From contig DATDGG010000201.1 in NCBI GenBank assembly GCA_036522235.1, positions 1 to 18,809 of the forward strand: a DNA stretch of 18,809 nucleotides, in the 5' to 3' direction. Position 1 is the first letter of the stretch; the number at the start of each line of letters is the position of its first letter. Source of the DNA: VAZQ01 sp036522235 (GTDB lineage Bacteria; Pseudomonadota; Alphaproteobacteria; Rhizobiales; Xanthobacteraceae). A model generated the notes under the pieces. It saw only the letters and a list, made by a program, of their open reading frames with translations, was not told the DNA's origin and made no database searches. The position numbers were made by a program, and so were the translations under genes. Shown piece by piece: positions 10,346 to 16,817 of the stretch.

Positions 10346-10752
10346 TGCCCGTTCATGCGACCGGGTCTTGCGAAACGCAGGATTGGAGGGAAAAGCCGTA
10401 CTACGAGGAAGATTGCGAAGTGAGGCTCAGCCGGTCGAGCCTGGCAACTGTCTTCCACCGCGATATTACGGGCCAGGGATTTGCTGAGTATCTGATGGCG
10501 TAGAGCGATCATGGCGCGGGCCGATTTGTCGGACTTGAGCGCATCGTCGGATCGGTAGGCGGAGAAACAGGCAGCGTCGTGACGGAGATCACCGGCACAT
10601 TCGGAACCAGCAGGCTGCGCGCCGATTGGATCGTTGTCCTGGGATCCGGCAGAGGCGGACTTGCAGCCTTGCGCGGACGGGGAACCTATGTCTGGGACCA
10701 ACGACAAGGGCGGATGACATTGTTTACGTTTGACTATGATTTTGAAAAATGA
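10345..10752 (+). pseudogene. DUF3224-family protein interrupted by an in-frame amber codon
   Basis: From ATG at 10345, with AGGAGG five bases upstream, the frame encodes 52 residues up to TAG at 10501-10503. It then continues without any further stop or frameshift for 82 residues to TGA at 10750-10752. Both halves match the DUF3224 plan. Before the stop are the opening HATGSCETQDWREKPY, the RLSRSSL strand, and FHRDITGQGFAEYLMA. After it come GRFVGLERIVGSVGGETGS, ITGTFGTSRLRADWIVVLGS and a closing FTFDYDFEK. In relatives the residue after EYLMA is normally tyrosine, so a single change of TAC or TAT to TAG explains the break. DUF3224 proteins are small beta-barrel proteins of uncertain function. 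A sequencing error or amber read-through cannot be excluded from the sequence alone. Family recall is from memory, but the two-part match is strong. Confidence 0.85.
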
Positions 10753-10849
10753 CGGCCGCCCAAGGCCGAGCCTTCCGAGAGGCCAGATTGTAGCGGCATG
10801 GACCGGCGGCGCGTGCAGGCGCCCCGCGGCCGATCAAGCGTGCCTGCCC

Positions 10850-10888
10850 ATTCCCGTGTCGGCGGTTCAAATCCGTCCTCCGCTACCA
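10850..10888 (+). other. Orphan 3' tRNA fragment (T-arm, acceptor strand and CCA)
   Basis: Positions 10861-10877 form a T-arm: GGCGG and CCGTC (one G-U pair) enclosing the consensus loop TTCAAAT. The seven-base acceptor 3' strand CTCCGCT, a discriminator A and an encoded CCA follow, ending at 10888. The bases from 10850 (ATTCCCGTGTC) would fit the 3' anticodon-stem arm and variable loop. No matching 5' half is found: there is no D-arm or anticodon loop, and the nearest AGCGG (10793) gives the wrong length. A tRNA 3' end left alone is the usual footprint of an integrative element at a tRNA attachment site. The isotype cannot be read because the anticodon is missing. Confidence 0.65.
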
Positions 10889-11055
10889 ATCAAAGATCGC
10901 CAACGGCTACCGGCGATTTGGCCGGAGCTCGCTTGCGCCCGACCGCGCCAACTGGTGCTACGATCACCGCGGCAGCGGAAGGCGATATCGTCCACTCGCG
11001 ATGGGCGCAACATGCTGGTAGTCTGCTCGCGCATAGCAAACGTCGGGGCGCCATC

Positions 11056-12036
11056 ATGCACTTTCCACGCCGTCGATTTTTGAGTCTGGTTGGGGCTGCG
11101 GCCTCGCTCCCGGCCATGTCCCGGGTCGCCTGGACGCAAACCTATCCGACGCGGCCGGTGCGTATCGTCGTCGGCTTTCCGCCCGGCGGTGGCGTCGACA
11201 TCACGGCGCGCCTGGTGGGGCAATGGCTGTCGGAGCGGCTCGGCCAATCGTTCTTTGTGGAGAACCGGCCGGGCGCCGGTAGCAATTTAGCCACCGAGAC
11301 GGTCGTGCACGCGCTCCCTGACGGCCATACGCTCCTCCTTTTCGACGCCCCGCCGGCGACCAACGCGGCGAGCCTCTACGACAAGCTCAACTTCAATTTT
11401 ATCCGCGACATCGCTCCGGTCGCCGGCATCATGCGGGTGCCCCATGTCATGGTGGTCAATGCGGCGTTTCCCGGCAAGACGCTGTCCGAGTTGATCGCCT
11501 ACGCCAAGGCCAATCCGGGCAAGCTGAGCATAGCGTCATACGGCGCCGGCACGATCTCGCAGGTGGCCGCCGCGCTGTTCATGATGATGACCAAGGTCGA
11601 CATGGTTCACGTACCCTATCGGGGCTCGGCCCCCGCGCTGACGGACCTGCTCGGCGGACAGGTGCAGGTCATGTTCGCTTCCATGCCCGCTTCGATCGAA
11701 TATATCAGGGCCGGCAGGTTGCGCCCGCTCGGGGTGTCGACCGCGACCGCCTCGGAACAATTGCCGGATGTCCCGCCCGTGGGTGACGTGGTGCCGAGCT
11801 TCGAGGCGAGCGGCTGGTACGGCGTCGGTGCACCCAGGAATACGCCGACCGAAATCATCGGGCAGCTCAACCAGGCGATCAATGCGGCGCTCGCCGACCC
11901 GAAATTGAAGGCGCGCCTTGCCGATGCGGGCGGGATAATGCTGACGGGCTCACCCGACGATCTCGCGAGCTTCATAGCCGCAGAAACCGAGAAGTGGGAC
12001 AAGGTGATCCGTGCGGCGAACATTAAGGGGGAGTAA
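11056..12036 (+). CDS. Bug/TctC-family periplasmic solute-binding protein
   Basis: A 326-residue extracytoplasmic binding protein of the tripartite tricarboxylate transporter family. The N-terminus PRRRFLSLVGAAASLPAMS is a signal peptide with an RRxFL twin-arginine-like pattern, cleaved near residue 26. The mature protein shows the family order: YPTRPVRIVVGFPPGGGVDI, then VENRPGAGSNLATE, then VPYRGSAPALTDLLGGQVQV, then GWYGVGAPRNTP. Length is normal. No TctA or TctB membrane subunits are nearby. Orphan Bug proteins are common in some proteobacteria and may share transporters or act as sensors. The start at 11056 is chosen because it opens the signal peptide; the longer frame from 10798 would run through the tRNA fragment. 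The ligand, probably a carboxylate, is not predictable. Confidence 0.92.
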   Translation: MHFPRRRFLSLVGAAASLPAMSRVAWTQTYPTRPVRIVVGFPPGGGVDITARLVGQWLSERLGQSFFVENRPGAGSNLATETVVHALPDGHTLLLFDAPPATNAASLYDKLNFNFIRDIAPVAGIMRVPHVMVVNAAFPGKTLSELIAYAKANPGKLSIASYGAGTISQVAAALFMMMTKVDMVHVPYRGSAPALTDLLGGQVQVMFASMPASIEYIRAGRLRPLGVSTATASEQLPDVPPVGDVVPSFEASGWYGVGAPRNTPTEIIGQLNQAINAALADPKLKARLADAGGIMLTGSPDDLASFIAAETEKWDKVIRAANIKGE

Positions 12037-12086
12037 GGCGGCATCCTCCTCGGCCGATAGTCCATGATCTCGCCGGGAGGGCAGCG

Positions 12087-13013
12087 ATGTCGGATATGCT
12101 AACCCACTGGGCGGCGTTCGAGGACTGCTGCCGCCTGGGCCAGCTCGACGAGAGAATCGAAAGCGTATTTCGTGCCGCGTTGGTGCAGCAGCGTGAAGCA
12201 GGTCGATTGGGCACGCTGACGCGTCTGGGCGCGAAATGGATGCAGCCGATGCTGGAAGGCGTTCGCGACAAGTGGAGCGCTTCGAGCCGCGATCCGAAGC
12301 TTCAGCGCAACCTCGGCTTCGTGCTGGGCGGACTGATCCATCAAGCCACCGACAACGTGATGAAGCCGCCGCTGTCCCGCGCCGCAAGCGGCACCTGGTC
12401 GCAAATGCAGGCCTATTTGCGCGGTACGCCCGGCACGCCGCCGGTGAGCCCGCAAGTCGTGGAGGCGGCCCACGAATATTCGGCCTATCTCGACGCCGAA
12501 GTGTTCCGCCAGGTCTATCTCGACGGGGGCGCCGATCCGTTCTCGGAATTCTTCATGGCCAAGCTCAGCCCCAAGGGAGAAGCCTTCGAGGAATTCGTGC
12601 GCGCGCTGTTCCAGCGCTCGCTGCTGTCGGTGCATACGCTCAACCCGACCGTCGACCACATGGAGGATTGGCTGGAGAACCTGTTCCGCACCGTGCAGCC
12701 TTCGTTTGTCGGCATCGACCGCTGGGTCCGGGTCTACAACCAGCCCGACCCGCAGAAGATCGAGGCATTCGGGGTGCGGACCTCGTTCTATCGGCCCGAC
12801 GACCCGCCCATCAGGGTCGCGCGCGCGCTGCAGCGCGGCGAGCCGGTTGACGCGGCGGCGCGGCAGGCGGTGTTCGCCGAGGGAACCCACGCCTGCTACT
12901 ACGGCCACATCCTGCAGACCGGGCTCGACTACCTGCGCAAGGCCTCGCAATTCTGGCGCGGCGAGAGCGGGCATCTGGTGGCGCCAAACTTTGACGAGTG
13001 GCCGCTCAGTTGA
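12087..13013 (+). CDS. Hypothetical protein, possibly metal-dependent phospholipase-like
   Basis: A 308-residue soluble protein without signal peptide or membrane helices. The start is supported by GGGAGG six bases upstream. The segment LGFVLGGLIHQATDNVMKPP (about 76-95) recalls the L-G-x-x-x-H-x-x-x-D-x-x-x-x-P stretch of zinc-dependent phospholipase C-like proteins. Further histidines occur in AAHEYSAYLD, VDHMEDWLE, GTHACYYGHI and later. This likeness is weak, so the functional hint is an inference only. Aromatic residues are plentiful, and the C-terminal part (ACYYGHILQTGLDYLRKASQ) looks helical. The gene follows the Bug-type protein after 50 bases on the same strand and could be co-transcribed with it, then meets the minus-strand small genes tail to tail. 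Coding is well supported by the ribosome site and codon usage; the function is unknown. Confidence 0.8.
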   Translation: MSDMLTHWAAFEDCCRLGQLDERIESVFRAALVQQREAGRLGTLTRLGAKWMQPMLEGVRDKWSASSRDPKLQRNLGFVLGGLIHQATDNVMKPPLSRAASGTWSQMQAYLRGTPGTPPVSPQVVEAAHEYSAYLDAEVFRQVYLDGGADPFSEFFMAKLSPKGEAFEEFVRALFQRSLLSVHTLNPTVDHMEDWLENLFRTVQPSFVGIDRWVRVYNQPDPQKIEAFGVRTSFYRPDDPPIRVARALQRGEPVDAAARQAVFAEGTHACYYGHILQTGLDYLRKASQFWRGESGHLVAPNFDEWPLS

Positions 13014-13037
13014 CGGCGCGCCATTTTGGGCTGCTGG

Positions 13038-13232
13038 TCATTTCGCATATCCCTGCGATCTGAGCCAGGCGATGCGGCGGTCTCCCGCCAGCCACTCGTC
13101 GACCTCAGCCTTGCTCTTGAACCCCTTGACGTAGCGAACCTCGACGCCCGGATAGTGAGCTTGGATTTGCCAGTCACCGTCTTGGATGCGCTGCATCTTA
13201 AATACGACGCGGGGAGGTTTGGGTTTGGCCAT
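13038..13232 (-). CDS. Small conserved hypothetical protein
   Basis: A 64-residue protein starting MAKPKPPRVVFKMQRIQDGD, with a central WQIQAHYPGVEVRYVKGFKS and a helical end (KAEVDEWLAGDRRIAWLRSQ, then GYAK). It looks like one compact alpha/beta domain: two or three strands and a closing helix. Proteins of this look are familiar from Bradyrhizobium-type genomes, but I know no function. The start at 13232 was chosen over 13277 because the extra 15 residues look non-coding. It converges on the 308-residue gene with a 24-base gap. Confidence 0.7.
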   Translation of the reverse strand: MAKPKPPRVVFKMQRIQDGDWQIQAHYPGVEVRYVKGFKSKAEVDEWLAGDRRIAWLRSQGYAK

Positions 13233-13307
13233 GTCCGCAATATGCGCCAGATCTGGCCAAACGGCTAGGCTGCTCATCCGAGCGCTGGCCGCCCAGCAGA
13301 CAGCTAA

Positions 13308-13327
13308 TCGCTCTCAATCGAGAGCGA
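13308..13327 (-). terminator. Hairpin just after the minus-strand gene ending at 13335
   Basis: Eight-pair stem TCGCTCTC/GAGAGCGA with loop AATC, starting seven bases after the stop codon. The minus-strand tail is TTAGCTGTC, so the T-tract is poor. It may be a weak terminator or an mRNA 3'-end stabiliser. Confidence 0.45.
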
Positions 13328-13334
13328 ATTTGAC

Positions 13335-13535
13335 CTACGCCACGAGGACGAGGTCGGTTTCCGAAACCACGCGCTCGTGCGCTTCGCTCTTGCTCTTGAT
13401 CCGATACTGGCTATTTCCACCCTCTGCCGGCCGGAGGCTTACGATCTCATAAGTGTCTTTTGCCGCGGCCCGAAAGGTCGAGGGGATGAGGTCGACGGTC
13501 TGTCCAACCTTAAACTTATGGACGCGATCTGTCAT
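13335..13535 (-). CDS. Small conserved hypothetical protein
   Basis: A 66-residue protein (MTDRVHKFKVGQTVDLIPST, then YEIVSLRPAEGGNSQYRIKS and ERVVSETDLVLVA). The pattern of short strands with FKVGQTVDL near the start suggests a small SH3-like beta-barrel; this is an inference from spacing, not a recognised family. The start at 13535 has AAGGAG eight bases upstream; an upstream in-frame GTG (13544) is too close to it. It is basic in the first half and acidic near the end. It stands alone with 100-200 bases on either side, so it is probably monocistronic. Confidence 0.72.
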   Translation of the reverse strand: MTDRVHKFKVGQTVDLIPSTFRAAAKDTYEIVSLRPAEGGNSQYRIKSKSEAHERVVSETDLVLVA

Positions 13536-13698
13536 CGTAAGCACTCCTTCTGCACTATCGGCGCCGGCCGGGCCGCCGGCGATTTGCCAAGCGGAAGCCC
13601 ATCCGCTTTGCGATTTTGCCTGCGGCTGCAGGCGACAAGGCCATCGACCGGATCAGATGTCCGCCCAACCACCTGAAGCACCCCCATCAAGTGAGGTC

Positions 13699-13908
13699 TT
13701 AAGATGCGGCAGATGCTCCACGAAGCCTTTGCAATAGGCCTTTCAGGGCGGTTTCGCCACTATTTCTGGCCAGGATTTCGCTCTTGAATGAAACATCGGA
13801 CCGCATCACGGCCAACGGGTGGTCAGAGCAGCAAATCTCCCAGGCATAAGGCTTTGGCAGTCGATAGCGGTGCTTCACCTCGACCCAATATTCGGCATTA
13901 TCGCTCAT
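13699..13908 (-). CDS. Small conserved hypothetical protein
   Basis: A 69-residue protein: MSDNAEYWVEVKHRYRLPKP, then YAWEICCSDHPLAVMRSDVS, then a helical end FKSEILARNSGETALKGLLQ. The motif of aromatic residues with RYRLPKPYAWEI resembles small proteins frequent in Bradyrhizobium and relatives, of unknown role. Two adjacent cysteines are notable. Positions 13545-13698 upstream of the neighbouring small gene hold only GC-rich inverted repeats and no gene. Confidence 0.72.
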   Translation of the reverse strand: MSDNAEYWVEVKHRYRLPKPYAWEICCSDHPLAVMRSDVSFKSEILARNSGETALKGLLQRLRGASAAS

Positions 13909-14086
13909 TGGACTTCATCCGCGTATCGGTCGCGGTGCGAAACGTCTCGAAGCTGCGCGCGGACTGACCCATCACGTCGCGAACTGCCTTCGATTCCCCT
14001 GCGACGACAATCAAGCCGCCCCAGTGCCTTCCCGGAAGGGCAGGCGGAAACCGCGGTTTCCGCCGCTCGAGCCTGTGCGGCCTGAA

Positions 14087-14296
14087 CTATGCGGCCTGGA
14101 TATTGTCGACGGCGATCTTGCCGGTGCGACTGTCTTCCCGAGTGTCGAAAGCAACCTTCTGACCCTCGTTGAGACCATGCAGGCCGGCGCGTTCCAGAGC
14201 TGTGGCGTGGACGAACACGTCCTTGCCGCCATTGTCCGGCTGAATGAAGCCGAAGCCCTTCTGGCCATTGTAGAACTTTACGGTGCCGGTGTTCAT
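14087..14296 (-). CDS. Cold-shock domain protein (CspA family)
   Basis: A 69-residue single-stranded nucleic-acid-binding protein, one OB-fold, acting as RNA chaperone in the cytoplasm. RNP1 is KGFGFI (13-18), with the phenylalanines that stack on bases, and RNP2 is VFVHAT (27-32). The C-terminus GKIAVDNIQAA is typical of alphaproteobacterial members. The ATG at 14296 follows AAGGA at a good distance; an upstream in-frame start at 14311 lies before this ribosome site and is unlikely. The leader is probably about 150 bases long, as in cspA-type genes whose mRNA structure is temperature-responsive. Whether this copy is induced by cold or by stationary phase cannot be told, because most genomes of this group carry several. 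The 178 bases between its end and the next small gene show no further gene. Confidence 0.95.
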   Translation of the reverse strand: MNTGTVKFYNGQKGFGFIQPDNGGKDVFVHATALERAGLHGLNEGQKVAFDTREDSRTGKIAVDNIQAA

Positions 14297-14454
14297 GAGA
14301 TTTCCTTTCACTGGCGTAGGTGCACATGGGCTTGCGGCAGCGCCAACGCGCGAGCGTAAGCCCGGTTTGTCGAAGTTTGGGGGGTCTGAGCGTGCGCCTA
14401 ACGTCCAGCGAAGGCGATACGGCCTGATTGTCCGGCCAAATGTCGATGCTTTGC

Positions 14455-14483
14455 AATGTACGATGCGAGGACGCCTTTTGCAA
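14455..14483 (-). promoter_or_regulatory. Putative promoter of the cold-shock gene
   Basis: On the minus strand TTGCAA (14483-14478) and TACATT (14460-14455) are spaced by 17 bases, each with four of six consensus matches. A start near 14448 would give a leader of about 150 nucleotides. No other gene uses this region on that strand. Confidence 0.4.
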
Positions 14484-14649
14484 GGTAAAATGCCGCCTGG
14501 CCGTTTCTCACCTTGCGGTTCCGAATATCGGCGTATCGCGGCCCGATAATCTCCTAACGTGCTTGTGGTGAGTCGGCAGCGCCTGATCTGCGTCTGCGCG
14601 GTCGGCCGTCACGCTTCGATGCATCGCCGCCGGAGCCGGGAGAATCATC

Positions 14650-14802
14650 GTGAAATGGCTAATTCTTTCTTTTTTCCTTTTTGGGATGCTTTCGTGTCGC
14701 AATTGGTACGAGGCCGCCGTAGATGAGCGAAAACTGGCTCATGGATTGATGGCAATTGCGGCATTTGCCCTTGTGGTCGTTTTGGCAAATACGCTGCTTT
14801 AA
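14650..14802 (+). CDS. Very small two-helix membrane protein (GTG start)
   Basis: A 50-residue open frame starting at GTG with GGGAG seven bases upstream. The first helix (WLILSFFLFGMLSC, residues 3-16) and the second (HGLMAIAAFALVVVLANTLL, 31-50) are joined by a short charged loop, RNWYEAAVDERKLA, which would form a hairpin in the inner membrane. The frame ends on TAA right after the second helix. Good ribosome binding, clean amphipathic layout and strong hydrophobic bias support it as a true small protein despite its length. The cysteine at 16 is not in a normal lipobox. No family is recognised. It lies between cspA (divergent) and a region without genes. Confidence 0.6.
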   Translation: MKWLILSFFLFGMLSCRNWYEAAVDERKLAHGLMAIAAFALVVVLANTLL

Positions 14803-15253
14803 GGCAGCCTGGAGATCGAACGTCGACCGTGAGCAGACCGGCAGCCGACGATGTTTCCCCGACTGCCGGTTCGCGAATGGGCCGCTCCTCAGCGCGCGGC
14901 GGATGCAGGCAAACCCCTCATCGAGTTAAGACGAGAGCTGAGACGAGAGCCGACCATCCTTTCAAGGGTCTTGATCGCCGAGAAATCCATCGGTCGGCGA
15001 TGTCAATTTCATCGTGAACGGTCGTTGAGATCCGCGGCTGAAGCACGTCGCCGCTCAGGGCTTGGAACGGCGATGCCGGCAAACCGGTGTCGCGCGAGCA
15101 TGCTTCGTAAACCTTTGCCACACTATGTTATGCGCAGCCTGCATATGCGGCGGCATCGGCAGCACCCGGCGGATAGCGACCTCATTCCCGGGCCGCGGTC
15201 GGGAGTGCATTCGGAAAATTTCATCCGGCAGCGTTTGCGTCAGGAGATGCACA
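14803..15253. other. Stretch without a supportable gene
   Basis: These 451 bases contain overlapping open frames on both strands, but none has a convincing ribosome site together with protein-like composition. A short direct repeat (GACGAGAGC, twice within 21 bases near 14930-14951) is seen. I find no RNA gene or mobile element here; the last 40 bases probably hold the leader of the gene at 15254. Confidence 0.5.
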
Positions 15254-15514
15254 GTGAGAAAAGCGATACCTGAAACCATGTTCACCGGTCGGGAGCAGCC
15301 GCGCCTCTCGGTGCTCCAGAACTGGGTGCTCGAGAATGCCGTCACCGAGATTGAGATGAACGAGCGGCAGTTCTGGAGCTTTGTCTCGGTTCAACCCGTC
15401 GCTGAGAAGCCGTGGACGACCTATATGGGGCGCCTGCTCCATGTCAGCGACATGCCCACGGAATCACAGAAGCGTCTCGGGCTTTTCGACAAGAGAAATG
15501 CGGGCGCCATATAG
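15254..15514 (+). CDS. Hypothetical protein, 86 residues
   Basis: The frame starts at GTG with AGGAG seven bases upstream and reads VRKAIPETMFTGREQPRLSV, then LQNWVLENAVTEIEMNERQF, then WSFVSVQPVAEKPWTTYMGR, ending KRLGLFDKRNAGAI. Composition is normal for a soluble alpha/beta protein with many tryptophans. An inner ATG at 15278 lacks a ribosome site. The frame remains open for 192 bases upstream of the GTG, but that part does not look like protein. I do not recognise the family. It is followed after 100 bases by the convergent desaturase gene. Confidence 0.6.
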   Translation: MRKAIPETMFTGREQPRLSVLQNWVLENAVTEIEMNERQFWSFVSVQPVAEKPWTTYMGRLLHVSDMPTESQKRLGLFDKRNAGAI

Positions 15515-15614
15515 CGACACGGGCTGCGGCCGTCTTAGTTCGTCAGCTCTTCGCCGGCCACGTGATTTCCCTTGCGACCGTGCCACGCCCCTCGGAATGA
15601 AGTCTGTTTCGCCC

Positions 15615-16652
15615 TCACGCGCAGCCGTAGCGCCGGCGCATTTCGTTGAAAGAGATCAGCCGCTGCTGATTTTCATCCCACAGCACTCGCCGGACGCAGC
15701 CGAGACTCTCCGCCAAGGTCAGCCGACCGATGCCGCCGAGGTCGGGATGATCGCGCAGCACCGACGGCAGCCTGTAGTAGGGGATGCGGCTGCACAAATG
15801 ATGGATGTGGTGCACTCCGATATTGGCGGTGAACCAGCGCAGGACGCTCGGCAGGTCATAATAGGAGCTGCCGTGAAGCGCCGCTTCTTGCCGGTTCCAG
15901 GCTCCCTCGCGAGCCCATAGAGTGCCCTCGAACTGGTGTTGGACATAAAACAGCCAGACGCCGATCGAGGCCGCGAGCAGCGTGATCGGGAGATGCACGA
16001 GCAGGAACGGGCCGACGCCGACCAGCCTTATCATCGCGGCGGCGAGAGCCGCGATGGCGAGGTTGGTGCCCATCGTACTGAGCCAGTGTCGCCAGCTGCG
16101 ACGCTTGAGCCCGACCGGCAGCCGCTGGAGAAGGATGAACAGATAGGCCGGGCCCAGGCCGAACAGGATGATCGGATGACGGTAAAGGCGATAGCGCAGC
16201 CGACCCCAGGAGGACCGCGCCAGGTATTCGCGCACAGTCAGCGTGGTGATGTCGCCAACTCCGCGGAGATCGAGATTGCCTGAAGTCGAATGATGAATGG
16301 CGTGGGCGTGTCGCCAGAAGTCATAGGGCGTAAGCGTCAGTACCCCGATTACGCGGCCGACCCAATCGTTTGCCAGACGGTGAGGGAAGAACGCGCCGTG
16401 ACCGCAATCGTGCTGGATCATGAACAGGCGGACCAGAAATCCCGCGGCCGGCACCGCGAGCGGCAGGCACAGCCAGTAGCCGACACCGAGCGCTGCCCAC
16501 ATCAGAGCCCACACCAGGATCAGAGGGACAACCGTGATCGCGAGCTCGATGATGCTGCGCGCGGCATTGGGAGGGCTATAGCGAGGGAGGATCCGCGCCC
16601 AGTCGCGGGCATCGGGCGCAGCGGCGGCTATGGTGGAATTCTGCTTGTTCAA
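15615..16652 (-). CDS. Membrane fatty-acid desaturase (three histidine boxes)
   Basis: A 345-residue integral membrane di-iron enzyme. Such enzymes insert a double bond into an acyl chain bound to lipid, using oxygen and reduced ferredoxin or a similar donor. The histidine boxes are HDCGHG (81-86), HAIHH (117-121) and HHIHH (281-285), in the order and spacing of omega-6/Delta-12-like bacterial desaturases. Hydrophobic pairs surround residues 35-78 and 162-178, with a further block at about 196-236. The only usable start at the N-terminus is TTG at 16652, because an in-frame stop lies four codons upstream; the ribosome site there is weak. A 35-base nested hairpin sits 24 bases before the start. 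Desaturases of this type adjust membrane fluidity, often in the cold; its position about 1.3 kb from a cold-shock gene fits that but proves nothing. Confidence 0.9.
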   Translation of the reverse strand: MNKQNSTIAAAAPDARDWARILPRYSPPNAARSIIELAITVVPLILVWALMWAALGVGYWLCLPLAVPAAGFLVRLFMIQHDCGHGAFFPHRLANDWVGRVIGVLTLTPYDFWRHAHAIHHSTSGNLDLRGVGDITTLTVREYLARSSWGRLRYRLYRHPIILFGLGPAYLFILLQRLPVGLKRRSWRHWLSTMGTNLAIAALAAAMIRLVGVGPFLLVHLPITLLAASIGVWLFYVQHQFEGTLWAREGAWNRQEAALHGSSYYDLPSVLRWFTANIGVHHIHHLCSRIPYYRLPSVLRDHPDLGGIGRLTLAESLGCVRRVLWDENQQRLISFNEMRRRYGCA

Positions 16653-16676
16653 GGTCGGCTCTCAATCTGCAGGGCC

Positions 16677-16711
16677 GGACCGCGCGCTTGGCCATCGCCA
16701 AGGAGCGGTCC
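16677..16711 (-). promoter_or_regulatory. Nested stem-loop in the desaturase leader
   Basis: On the minus strand GGACCGC pairs with GCGGTCC (outer, 7 pairs) and CTTGGC with GCCAAG (inner, 6 pairs, four-base loop GATG). A small internal loop of two and three bases separates the two stems. It ends 24 bases before the TTG start. No T-tract follows, so it is not a simple terminator. Its place suggests an mRNA leader element or a protein-binding palindrome. Confidence 0.55.
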
Positions 16712-16817
16712 GTGCCCCGCCTGTGACGGAATTCACTTCAAGGCGGTGAGCAAGTCTGCGCACGGATGCGCCCATTCAGGCACCGGAGTCTACAGAAATA
16801 AAATCGACCACCGCCAA

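Noticed and set aside
10793..10888. A complete tRNA gene
   Set aside because: AGCGG at 10793 can pair with CCGCT, but the acceptor stem fails at the last two pairs. No D-arm or anticodon arm folds, and the span of 96 bases does not fit. Only the 3' end is supported.
10896..10917. Hairpin ATCGCC-N10-GGCGAT as a terminator
   Set aside because: A six-pair stem with a ten-base loop and only TTT after it is too weak, and there is no intact gene directly upstream for it to end.
13561..13633. GC-rich inverted repeats (for example GCCTGC-GGCT-GCAGGC at 13618-13633) as terminators
   Set aside because: On either strand no T-tract follows the stems; on the minus strand the next bases are AAAA. They may be chance structure in GC-rich DNA.
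13905..14483. Minus-strand frame of 192 residues covering the cold-shock gene
   Set aside because: It is another frame of the cspA region; the CspA frame has RNP1 and RNP2 and a ribosome site.
14829..15273. Plus-strand frames of 62 and 140 residues
   Set aside because: They are Arg-rich without protein-like patterning or ribosome sites and match no family.
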